This document shows, piece by piece, positions 50,301-62,000 of a stretch of DNA of 64,000 bases. Positions within the stretch are counted from its first letter, which is position 1, and every line of letters begins with the position of its first letter. The position numbers and the translations under genes were made by a program. The DNA is from Apus apus (Eukaryota; Chordata; Aves; Apodiformes; Apodidae): contig NC_067301.1 of assembly GCF_020740795.1 (NCBI RefSeq), positions 7,330,501 through 7,394,500 of the forward strand, written 5' to 3'. Under the pieces are notes generated by a model. That model was given only the letters and a program-made list of their open reading frames with translations. It made no database searches and had not been told where the DNA came from.

Positions 50301-52429
50301 TCTGCAGGAGTTGAGTGTTTCGAAGCTTTCTTCATGTGAAACTGCTCATTCCCCACCTGTGTTATGCAAAAGGTCACTGGGTTGTTTTGTTTTTAAATCA
50401 CCTTGAAAGAGTAAAAAAAAAAAACCCTCGAAAATTCTCTTTTAATTTGCTGCCACGAGAAGCCTTCATGTCCCTGTTTGGTTGATGCAAACGTGCACCA
50501 CAAATGATACATTAGCAAACATATTTTCTGCACTGTGTCATGGAAGAAGCTTGAATAAGCCTGGAATCTGTGTGGTCCCATAGGGAGCAAACCAGATTCT
50601 GTTTGTGCCCTGCCCAACCCCCTGGAAAAAAAATCCTCCCTCCCCCCCCTTTTCTTTTTTTTTGGTGGAAAATGTTCTTTTCTAGGCTGCTTGTCGAGGT
50701 GTTCCAATGGGCTAAAAAAACCCCAAACTTCTGTGCATTTTTGTTCAGTTTTGTAATGTCAGATGGTTTGGTTTCTGCCTGTTCCATGTGTTAGTGATTA
50801 TTTTTAAAGCTTTGCTGCAGCGAGGTGCTGAGCCACATGGCACTGAGCAGTGGGACGTTTTGCTCTTGAAAGCTGGGCATGTGGGGAAGGACCTTGTCGA
50901 GACAGGATTCCTTACAGAATCCTGGCAGAAGTGTTTTGACTTCCTATAGGTGATGTCCAGAATGTGAAAGTGTGAAGACTGCACTTGTATGTGTGTGCAA
51001 ATGTATGGATAAGTGACCTGAGATTTCCTTCTACCTTATTTTTTAATGTTTTTTTTCAGTGTGTTTTATCTGGTTGTCTGTTGAGGATGCTGGAGGATTT
51101 ACTATGTAGATGAATAATTTCCTTTAGCTTGGAATGTAAAACTAGATCTTGTTATGGAATTAAAATAGCAATTTCAGATGCAAAGTGACCAGGATTTAGG
51201 AGAGCATAGTCATTCCTGTAGTGTGGAATTCCAGGTGATGGTAAGAAGCTGCACATACAGATGTCTGAAAAAGGGTTTTATTTCCAATAATTGTGATAGC
51301 TACACTTCCTACAGACAAGTGGGCAAGGCTTTCATGAAGTAATTAGATTGGTTTTTAATTTTAGATTTCTCTGTGATTAAATTCTTTCTGGAGCAATGAG
51401 TTACAGTTGGAAAGGAATACATATGTGTTATTTTATGTTGTCTTAATATTGAAACAAACTGATGAAAAATACTGCCAAGGGAATTTTAATCATGGGAAAA
51501 ACAGGCTTCCCTGAATCCTCCCATGGAGGCTGCAGCATATTTTGTTTTGTTGGGGGCTTTCTTAGCCTGTTTAAACAACTGAAGTGAAAGTAGGAAAAAG
51601 ATATTTGGTTTCATTACATAATGCAAACCTTTCCCTACCATTGTCTTCATCTCCTCTTTTCCGCTTAGTTTGTCTGCCAGCAAGCCATGAATCACTGACT
51701 TAGAATGGGGTTTGGGGTTTTTGAGTGGGTTGAGAGATGCCTCTGCTGGGGACAGCTGAAAAACCAAGCAGAATGTTACATGTAGCTGTTCAGTCTTCAA
51801 GAATCTGAGATGGCCTTCGCTGCTCTGAAGTAATTCCACATAAAATTTGCACTGTAGAGATCACTAGAATATTTTTAATCTCTTCTGGTAAGACGGCAGG
51901 GTTGAGCATGCTCCTGTTTGGGAAAAAGAATTAGGGCAAGATTTAAAAGAAAATAAAAATTAAAAATTGGAAATTGCATAGAACAGGGACCCTCCTTTTT
52001 TAATTACCACAAAGGCAACAGTAAATCCTGTGAGAGTCAGGTAGAACACCTCATCTTTACCTTTTGTTCACATAAATCCATGTGTTGTTTTGATGTTCTC
52101 TCTCTACAGGGATATGTGAACTAGGGAGGGGAAAATTAAAAATTCCAACTTGGATATTCTCAGGTTTTTGTTACCAACTGTCGAGCATTTTCACTTTGTT
52201 CTTGTGTTTCTGTTCATGTCAGCCTGTGCTGCTTCTCATCTAAATATAACCTAGACCATCCTCTTAAGAGATTTTTTTTTTCCCTTGGGAGTGTATCAAG
52301 TTTCTTGGAACGGAGCGCAGGGAGAAAATGTTCAGATAGCTTTGAAGAGAGATGTTTTTTTGTGCTGAGACTAAAAATCAGGAAGCAAACCTTGATACCC
52401 TCCCTCCTTAAAAACGGCCTAGTAAGACT

Positions 52430-53230
52430 GTCTGTACCCGCGCGCAGACGCGTGTTTACACGTAAATAGATCCTCCTGGAAAATAAATCGGTGAAATACC
52501 GCCCGGGATCGAAGAAGACCGCGCAGCGGGCGGTGCCTGCCCCTGGGGCCGAGGGGGGGGAGGCGCCAGCCGGCACTGCTCGCTGCGCGCTCCCGTCTCC
52601 TGACAACGTGCCTTGCGCGGCAGATTTTTATCTCGCTCTGGGTCGCCCGCTCCGCGGGCTCCGCGGGCTCCGCTGGCGGCGGGAGCCGGGCGGGCGGGAA
52701 CTGCCCCGGCGGGGGGGGCTGCGCAGACCCCGGCCCGGCCCCCCCGCCGCTTGTTTGTGCCGGAGAACCGGTCTGAACCGGCGGGAGCCGGCCCGGCCCG
52801 CCGCGCCGCCCCCGGGGCGGGGCCGCCCTGGAAACCCGGCGGTGAAAATCCCTCGGCTGGCTGCAGAAGCCTTTTTATTTTTTCTTTCTTTCTTTGAATA
52901 ATAAAACGAAACAGCCCCAACCCCCGCGCTGCAGCGGCTTCGCTCCGGCGGGACAGTGGGCTCCTCTTCTCCCGCAGCAGGGAGGGACCCGGCTCGCTCG
53001 CCTCACCCTGCTCAGTTTTAGGTCGCTTTTTGGTTTTTGAAACCGTCCTTCAGCGCGCCGTGCCCTCTGCCCACTCTAGAAATTAGCATCGGTTTCCCCA
53101 GGGGAGGAGCAGGACCCAAAAATCCCCCGAAACGGGGCGACTTTGGAGCCTTCCCCCGCATCGTACCCACCGTGATACCAACAAGTAGGGTTGCTGTCCC
53201 CCTCTGCAGAAACCCACCCCCCAGCTTTTA
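52430..53230. promoter_or_regulatory. CpG island inside SPEN intron 3, candidate internal promoter
   Basis: A sharp switch from AT-rich intron to dense CpG sequence occurs at 52437-52990, with a Sp1-type GGGGCGGGGC near 52813-52822 and a TGTTTAC forkhead-type motif at 52452-52458. GC content stays raised to about 53230. No recognisable coding exon lies within it. It is about 5 kb downstream of SPEN exon 3, so a plus-strand promoter here would give a SPEN transcript lacking the RRM1 exons; a minus-strand one would be antisense RNA. Confidence 0.5.
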
Positions 53231-53825
53231 TATGAATTTACAAGAAAATCTTCTAAAACGTGAGTGTCAGGTTAAATGGCTTTATTTTATTTTATACCTA
53301 CTTTTGTTTACGTGAGATGCCCAAAAAAGAGTGGATGTTTTTCTGCAATTAACAGCCCCCTCCAACCTCTGCAGTGCTCTCAATAATTGTTGGCAGTTGC
53401 TGACTCTAAATGACAAAGCAATTAAGCCTCTTCCTAAATTTGCAGCAGTAGGTGTTTACCTAACTCTGGTCTGTCAGCCTTTGTTTCTGTAGCAGGGCCC
53501 TGAAGCTTAACTGCTGCAGCTTTTTCAAAGGACATTTGATTTCTTGGCCTCTACAGGCAAAGGAAGATTTCCATCATTTTCCAGATTAATTTCAGGAAGG
53601 GAGTCTTAAAAGTGCATAATGGTTGGGATGGTTGCAAATGGAAAGGGATCCTAGAAAAATACCTCTTTTGTTACAATAACTGTTTTGATCATTTTTATTG
53701 TCTTGCATTCTGTTCAAGAGATTATATATTTTTAATGCTATATTCTTGCAATTAGATCAAAGACTTTCTTAGCAAATATGAGGACTTCTGGCAACTAAAT
53801 CCAGACTTTCATGTGAACTTGCCTT

Positions 53826-53882
53826 ATTCCAGAACGAGATGATCTTTACGATCCCTTCCAACCTAAACCATTCTGTGATTCT
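53826..53882 (+). mobile_element. CR1 LINE, terminal fragment
   Basis: GATGATCTTTACGATCCCTT, CCAACCTAAACC and ATTCTGTGATTCTGT match the extreme 3' end of CR1, including the ATTCTGTG-type tail repeat. Only about 55 bp are kept. It lies in SPEN intron 3. Confidence 0.85.
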
Positions 53883-56800
53883 GTCCTCTGCTGGGGGAGG
53901 AAGACCTGCCATGTTTTAAAAATAACATTTCTAAATCACCTGTGGACAGCTACAGGTCTGTGGGAGTTGGAGCCCATACCTGATGTGAGGTTTGGCAATT
54001 TTGGGTTTTTCTAGCCTTTTTTTTTTTTTGTAGCAAAACCCAAGCCCCATGGAAGGTGTTGCTCCCACCAGCGTTGGGGGAGACTGCATCCTCCTGACCT
54101 TTGTGTTGGTTTCTTCATTAATCCTGTGGGAGCTTCTAAAAACTGATTTTTCTTCCAGCAGCCCAGGGAAAGTGGTGCTGTTCGTGGATTCGGTTTGACT
54201 TTGGGGTTGTGCGTGCCCGTATTAACAAAATGGTCACTTCTAATTGCATTTTTAAGGCTTTGATTTCCTTCCAAGTATTTTGCTTAATCATCTTGAGTAG
54301 GCTGAGGGAAGGAAAGAATTAGCTGAGGTCAGGGAAGTTGAAGCTGCCCGTGTTACTTCTCAGAAGCCGGGCTTAGTCTGAGGGATCCTGAAGGCAGGAA
54401 GAAATCTGCCTCCCGTTTTCTTCCTGCTGCGTGCTGAGGGGATGAGAGGAAATCAAACCCCCAGAGAGCCAAACAAAACAGGGAAATGGCGCAGTGCCGT
54501 GGGCTGGGTTGGGTGCCTCTCTCTGCAGAATGGTCCAGATTCCCTTTTCTTCGAGAGAAAAACAACTCGGATGTGAATCATTGCTAAAATAGATGAGAGG
54601 GATCATGGTCTAGAAGTGCCTGCTTGTCTCCCCTGGTGATGAAGGGAGTCTAGACAGTTCAGATGGAGACACATACGTTACAGGCACCAGAAGGTGGGGG
54701 AGAGGATTCATGTCTTAAAGACCTTTGGAATAATGGGCAGTTTAATAATTTCTAATGAATATTCACGCGGAGGGATGAATAGCTAAAGAGGAAGGCTGTA
54801 TTGAACGCTTCCTGAAGAAATACCAGTCATTACGATGATCAAAGGCAAAATCCAGTCTGTGATCAGTCATACGTGTTTCCATTAAAGCATAGACAGAGTG
54901 TCCCTTCACATCTTAAAGGTCGGACTTGGAAACGCAGGGATTCAGGATTTTCCCCCAAAGAGGCTGTTTCTGGCTCTGCCAGCTGTGTGGATGTGGGCAC
55001 TGTTGTACCTTTGAGTGGAGAACCTTCTTCCCCCTAAAACCTAAGGGCTGGGAGAGCAGCTCTCTTTGAGGTGTATCTGTGAGACCTGGGCATTAACCTT
55101 AAAGCAACTTCAGGTAAAACATACTATGCTCCAGCTAAGGTCACAAGGATGTGTATTAATGATAAACCTTATTGGAGGAAGAAGAATATCATCCCTCAGC
55201 CTTTGCCTGTTGAATTAACCTGATGTGACTGATGCACTCAGGTTTGCCCTGAACGTCCGTCTGCGACGTTGCAAGTGCCAGAACTGCTAATGATGGCATC
55301 AGGGTTTTAACTGTGAAAGCTGCTTAGCAGATGATTAGATATCTCTCTCCAAATCGTTATGGTCAGCTGGTAGTGCTGCTCAGAGAAGAGGATGCAGCAT
55401 GTTTACAAGTGGAAAATCACAGGCTTGGAGAGAAGTGCCTGCTTCAATGTTTTATAGAGAAGAAACAGTTTGTGCCAGGACATTTTTAAAAATCTTTAAG
55501 GGAAGCAAAAGCTGAGTTTCCAAAAGGAGGAAGAGGGAGATGTGCACTATGTAGATGCCATATTAATAAAACCTTGAAAATGGTATTATTATTTCTTAAG
55601 TACCTAACACAAGAACAGAAATAACCTTTTAGTGTGCCAGGCATTAAGAAACCAGACTTATGTGAATCCCTTCTTCTCTCAAAAATTCCCTATCAAAGGT
55701 AGGGGACCTGTTCTTTTGTTTCCCAATGCTTGCTGGGCTTCAGAAACAAACACCCTGTCTTCTAACCACGAGTCCTCTCTCCTCATAGGAGAACTGAAAC
55801 ACGGAGCCTTTCAAATACTTCTCTTTGAAAAATGTCCAGGGTTCATGTGCAGTTGCCTTATTTAGCTCAAAGTGACGATTTTGGCTAGAAGATGCTCAGA
55901 AATCTAGGATGGCAGCAAAAGGAGTTTTGGGAGAAGCCTTTCTATGAGAGGGAGGTGGTTTTCAGGGCTGTCTCCTTGTTTCTTCCACACTTGCCTCATA
56001 TTCTCCACAGAGGGATGTCCAGAAACCATAACTAGTTTTATAACTAGGCAAAAACCTCATTGAACCTTTTAGAAATCAGGAGAGGAATTAAGACACATCT
56101 CCAACAGATCCTGGCAGTGAAGGCACTGACGTGTTGTATTCTCTTTCATCCTTTGGAGGGCAGAAAGCTTTTCTGGTGTGGTAACGTGTGAAATAAAGGC
56201 TCTGTTGTCTTCCTGAAAGTGAATTCCCAAGAATGAGCAGTGCCTGATCCCCACGGAGAAATGGGGCTGGGCTGCTGGAGAGATGCAAAGTGCCCTACTT
56301 TATTCCGGCTACTACAGGTTTGACCTCCTTGTATCATCTGACACCTTGTTCGGTAAGAGGTTGCTGCAAGATCTCAAACCCTCAAATTATGTAAGATTTA
56401 CACAGTTGCTTTGAAGTTAGTCCCTCCCTTCAATGTTTGTTTACTGCCTGGTATGTCCTGTTGTCTGGATTGAGAAGGATGAATAGTCACAGAAAGGAAG
56501 CTATCGGGTTAGTACAAATTTTCTATTCCTCTTGGCTTTCTAAACTGGCTTGGAGCTGTGGTGATCCCTGTTTCAGAGCCTGGGAACACACTGAAGACCT
56601 CCTGCACTGGTCGGGGCTTTGCTGGGTAAAAACTGGGGTGTAAATTTGCATTTTGATTGTTTGTTTGGAGGCGGAGGGAAGTAAGGAATGGCTTGTTGTG
56701 TTTCTCCAACAAATAGATGCTATCTGACAGTTATTTCAGAAGGAGTGTGTTGGTTTTCCTTTTTAACATGCAGTTTCCCCGTGACTTACAGAAATCACGT

Positions 56801-59004
56801 GTGAAAAAAGGAAGATGCTTAATTAATACTGTTTGTGTGGCTTGTACCTCACTGTGCTGTCATGGGTTGAAGGGTTTTAAAGCACTAAATCCCGGAGGGG
56901 AAGCAGGCAGGTGGGGCATGGCAGCTCTGCCTGTGGGAATTCCTTGGAGGACTTTTCTTCTGCCCGTCATCTCCAGTTGAACTGCCTCACTCTGCTCCTC
57001 CTTTCCCAGCCCTGGTAACTAGACTCTGCCTCTGCCATGTGGTGTGGAGGCCAGGGATAGAAAGGCAGGGGATCCAAAGAACTGTGAGGACGTAAGGCAT
57101 TCTTCTTTTCCATTTCTCCCTGCTTTTACATTTTTCCCCTCAAATACCTAAATTTTCATGCTTGCTTTACAATCTCTAGTTACTGTGGTGGAAGAGCTGC
57201 CCCAGGGTTTTTTTGGGAAGGGGAGTCCCTGAAATTCTAACCATGTAGAGGTTTAATCACTAAATCATAACAAACACCAATTAATTACATTACAGTAGAG
57301 TGCTGTTTCAGACATTACTTCTAAGAAACAAGTACAAAAAGCACTGTCATATGATACTTTATTTTTTTATTTATTTCTAATTTCTAGGGCTGTCATTACT
57401 TTGCATAGTGGTCTGAAAAAGATAAAAGACTTATTTTCCCCACCTACATGTTACACATTCACTGGGCTGTGGCACTTTACCTGTTTCATACAGTTTTCAT
57501 GTTTAATTTTATTTTCATGACTTCAGTGTTTTCTACCCATGTGAATTTGCACAGAAAGTTCTCCTTTTAGCTGTATTTTTATTTGCATGTGGGCAGAAAA
57601 TGAAGTAATCCCCAAATATAGTCCTAGCCAAGAGATCCATCTGTTCTCTGCATTTTTAAATGGCAAATCCTTAACATATAACTCATCAAATGTCTTCTCT
57701 TTTATAATGTATGCTGCCTCAGATCACAGAAATGACTTCTTTTTTTTCCCAGGCCTTCCATTTTAAGTAGTCCTTTACACGACAATAACAGCTACCATTC
57801 TGGTTTGACAGAGTGCTTGTGTGCATCTTCCAGTTGCTGTAGTTGGCTTAGAAAAAGGTATTTAAAAAAACGAACAAACATGAGTCTCAAAAATTATTCT
57901 TCCGTTCACCTTTTTGGCATCTCTTTAGAAGGCTGTAGAAAATAGAAATTCAGTTTGAAAAACATCCTTAATAAATGTACTTCTGAGGGGAGAACTAGGA
58001 TCACTTTGTTAGTTTTCTTGGAGATGTTGCTCTTTGGACAATGGTGACCATTTTTAGAAGTACTAAACTTCCACAGCGTTATCTGCCATAAATGGATTTT
58101 CTATATTAAGCTTTGTGTGTTCCCAGTTTTACTTAGGAGGCATTGTTTATGAGCTGTGTGTCTTGGCATGCCTTCCATTGCTACTCCCAGCCCAAGAACA
58201 ATTCCAGTTGTTCATAGGAGAGGATGCACCGTTTCAAACCGGCTCTGAATGGGGAATTTCAACAAATGGTATTTTTGTGCCAGGCTACAAAACAGTGCAG
58301 GGCAGAGCACGGGGTTAAGGGCTTGTTGCCCACTCAGGCAGGGAGAGCAGCCCTGGGGAGATGAAGGTGCAGTCCATGGGGCCAGATGGCAGACGAATGA
58401 GAACTGTCAAGGATGTAGGGCTTCAAAATAGTGCCAAGTTTACTTTTTATTAGGCAAGGTGTGATGCTTTTGGAAAACATGAAGACAGAATTAATTTTGT
58501 GGATCTGTTTGCCATGATCTACCAGCATTTTATGTTAAAAAGACTGAAATAACTTTGAGGTGAATCAGAGCTGGTGCTTTTTTAGTTCTAGTGATTGTAT
58601 GAAAAAGGCTTTTCTTCTGAACAAGGTCCAGTGCTCAACATGATGTCAGTGTAGTTAAGACTGAATGCTTTTAAGAAGGTATTAAGAACTGTTTATTTCT
58701 GGGAATTAATTTGACAGTGCTTTTTAAGGCAAAAGAAGTTGCTTTTTACTCCTCAAGCATGTAGTAACATATTTGGACACAGTGGAGGCTGCATTTTAAA
58801 TGGCATTTCATTCTCCTGGCTTTATACGCAATACTTGGAGTAGGGTTGTGTTTTTTTGAAAGATGCTTAGTAGATCCCTTCATGAAAGCAGTGCATTTGT
58901 TGTTTAGGAAACTGCCTTTCAGTGTTGCTTTCTTGGTATTTTGAAAAGATTTGGCTTCTGTGAGCTAGGAGATCAAGTTCCTTAGCCTGCTCCCTTGGTG
59001 ATTC

Positions 59005-59080
59005 ATTGAATGACCTTGGGCAAAGCCCTTGGCCTCTTATTTTCCTATCTGCAATGCAGGGATGTTAAGACATCCCTATC
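59005..59080 (+). mobile_element. MIR-type SINE relic
   Basis: TGACCTTGGGCAAAGCCCTT, then GGCCTCTTATTTTCCTATCT and GCAATGCAGGGAT follow the MIR consensus TGACCTTGGGCAAGTCACTT, CCTCTCTGTGCCTCAGTTTC, CTCATCTGTAAAATGGGGAT. The element is old and truncated. It lies in SPEN intron 3. Confidence 0.65.
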
Positions 59081-62000
59081 TCCCATGAGCCTTGAACTAA
59101 AATGTTATTTTTTAATTTTTAATTTAAAAAAAAAAAAATCATTTTCTCTGAGGTGGCAGTTGCACAATACTAGTTTAGATGGTCAGCAGATAACTGGCAA
59201 GAGTTGTTTACTTTAGCAATATTACTCATAATTTTGGCCAAAGGGTTGAAAGCAATTTTTCTTCAGACTGAACAAACAGTTCCTCTGCTGTAGTGGTGAA
59301 CTCTGCTCTGCAGTTGTTCTCTTAAAACTTCTGCTGTCACAGGCTTGTCAATGCTGGCAGCCTTGACCCAGCAGTGCTTCTGCAGGCAGGTCCTGGTGGT
59401 GTTTGATATAATTTGGCTGAAGCCCAGTGTGGTTGGAGGAGGTGGGAGTTTGGGATGGCTGCAGCAGGACTTCTCCCGGGGGCTGGTTCTTGATCCAAGG
59501 CTTCCCTCAGTAGAAGTAATGGTAAAAATTGGAGGCTCTTCAGCCTTACATGTTCTCACACCCACCCTCTTTCTTCCCTCTTTGCATTGGTGGAACTTAA
59601 ATTGTGAGAAAGCTACTCCAGAGAGCTGGCTTTGTGCTTCACCCTCCAGGCCTTGATGACTTTAATCTTTCCCAGCAGCGAGCTCCGTCACCGTGGCCGT
59701 GTGCTGAGAAAGCATTTCCTCTGCCTTCCCAGAGCTGCCTTTTTGAGCCTGAGAGACCCCACCATTCCACAGGAGCATCTCCCTTTCCAAAAGGCTCTGG
59801 TGGGGAGGGCAGGCAACTCCAGCTGCTCCCAAGTTCAGCATCAAACCCATCCATGACCAAGTTAACAGCCAGCCAGGGGAGCTGAGGGCTTGAGTAGCAT
59901 CTTCCCAGCAGTAGTAAGTTGTTGTGGTTGCTGAGTTGGCTGTTTACTACGTGGAAGTGTTTGTCACCAAGACCTTTTTCAATTTTTATTTTTTTTTCTC
60001 CTGGGTTAGTGTTTTTTATTGTTGCCTGTACGAAGTTCAAGCCTGAGGACAGAGGGATGTAGGTCGAGGTGGTAACAACTGACTGTGGGTTGGGCACAGT
60101 CTCCAGCAGCCAGCCGAGGATTAATATAATCAGCTATATTTTTAGTGATTGTAATGGATTATTTAGTTGTAGGAAAGAAGTAAAAGGAGCCCATGGATCT
60201 CTTGAAACTCTCAAACCATGTTGCTCCAGGGTGGAGGTGGTTGTGGGGGTGGCAGGAGCCCTCTGTCCCTCTGAGCAACATCTTCATCTTTTCCATGATT
60301 CATTTCAGCCTGCTGTTTCTCACCAAAGTTCAAGAGTTAAACATTGTGATAAAATGACTAAAGGAAATATGTTAATAAGACTTGCCACATAAATTAAAAT
60401 GTGATGTTAATAAGCTGGTTGCTTGATGTGGGTTAAATATGTAGTAAATGTTGACTGGAAACTGTATCTTACTGGTGTAAGGCAGAAAAAAGTACTGCAA
60501 ACAGCCAGTGTTGTTTGGCCAGCTGAAAGGCAGCGAGTTGTCATGGCTCTGTTGCTTTCCCATGGCCTTTAAACGTAATTTAATTTAATTTCTTTCGATG
60601 CAGGATTCCAGCCCAGCAGGAGATTTCTTAAGTCTGCTTTCTGGGCGTGGTAAGACAGAAAAAGTTCCAAGGGTGTCCTAATTCCACTTGTCTGCAATAT
60701 TTAATGACCTTTCTTCAGAGCAGTAAATGCCCTTTTTATTTGGTGGGTGCTTTTTGTGACTGTTTTCCGGTTACATGCAGTAGATCTTCTTTCCTCCCCC
60801 TTGGTAGGTAGTTTTATCATAGCTGTGTGTTGTTAAATACTTTTGAGGCTGCGTGTGTGACATGTACAAACCAAAGGTCCTTGGGTGGCAGGTTCTCAGT
60901 GGCTTGAAAGGGTGCCAGGAATGTCACACAGTCGCATCCCAGTGTGCTTTGCCCCACGAGCTCCCAAGGTGCTGGAGGCCAGGGTGATGGGCACAGGGTA
61001 ATTCATTACACCGAGAGAATTATTAGGTGTAGCTCTCTGCTCCCCAGCTCGCTGTCTCCACCCCTTCAGCCCGAGTCTGCTTATATACTTATTTAAAATG
61101 TAAAGCTGTGTTGTGGGATGGCAGAGTAGGGTTCAAGCTCTTTGTGGTGTGTGTGTGTGGGCTGAGCCCCTTCCAGCTGCTCCCCTGTCATCTGCAAAAT
61201 ACGGTAGCGTCTCCTTACCTCTTGATCTCTCCATACAAACAAACTTCAGATGTTTGACTGGGTTTTCTGATATCTTTAACTTCAGGTTCAACAACTCCTT
61301 TTAACGAGGGAAAAAAACCCCGTATTTATTTCCACAGATGTGAGAAATGTTGTGGTTGTTTTTTTTCTTCTGGTGTTATGCAGGACTCACGGTGTGTACA
61401 AAACAACTACCTGCTGCTCACTTGCATATTTAGGTCAGTGTTGGAATCAGCTCCAATAAAACAATTGCTAACCCTCTGCCCAGATCTCTGGAATTTTCAT
61501 CGTGGTTATTCCTCCTTCAATGTGACAGAACAGCCATTGGGATTGTTGGAGTAACCTGGTGGTGTCTGAGTTGTGTGGGAATTGGGTTACTTGCTGTTCT
61601 TGTTATGGTACGTGTAATTTGAGGGGTGTTTTTTTGACTTGCACATGGGTAGAGAATTGGGGAAATTCTGGTTAAATACCTCTTTAGATTGCTGTAGTAT
61701 TTAGCAGTAGGACAGAAAGAGCAGTCTGTAATGGACCTGTGCAGGTTATTACATCAATAGGTAATTTTTCATCCAGAAGAGAAGTCAGAGTATTTCATGG
61801 GCAGAGATCCTTTCATCTCTAGCTAGAATGGAATGTGATGCTTTTTTTTAGGTTTTTCTTTTTTAAGCAGTTAGTGTCATATTTTTGCCAGTTGTTGCTT
61901 GGCAATCATCAGGCTTTTTTAAATCCTTTTTTTTCCAAAAAAACACATTGGTGCAGTCAGGACACTTTGACCAGTTTCCTGGTGCTGTTTTCCCAGCTCA

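Noticed and set aside
52456-52920. Frames of 94-154 codons in the intronic CpG island at 52.5-52.9 kb
   Set aside because: Composition-driven (Ala/Pro/Gly/Arg-rich) on both strands, with no conserved motif.
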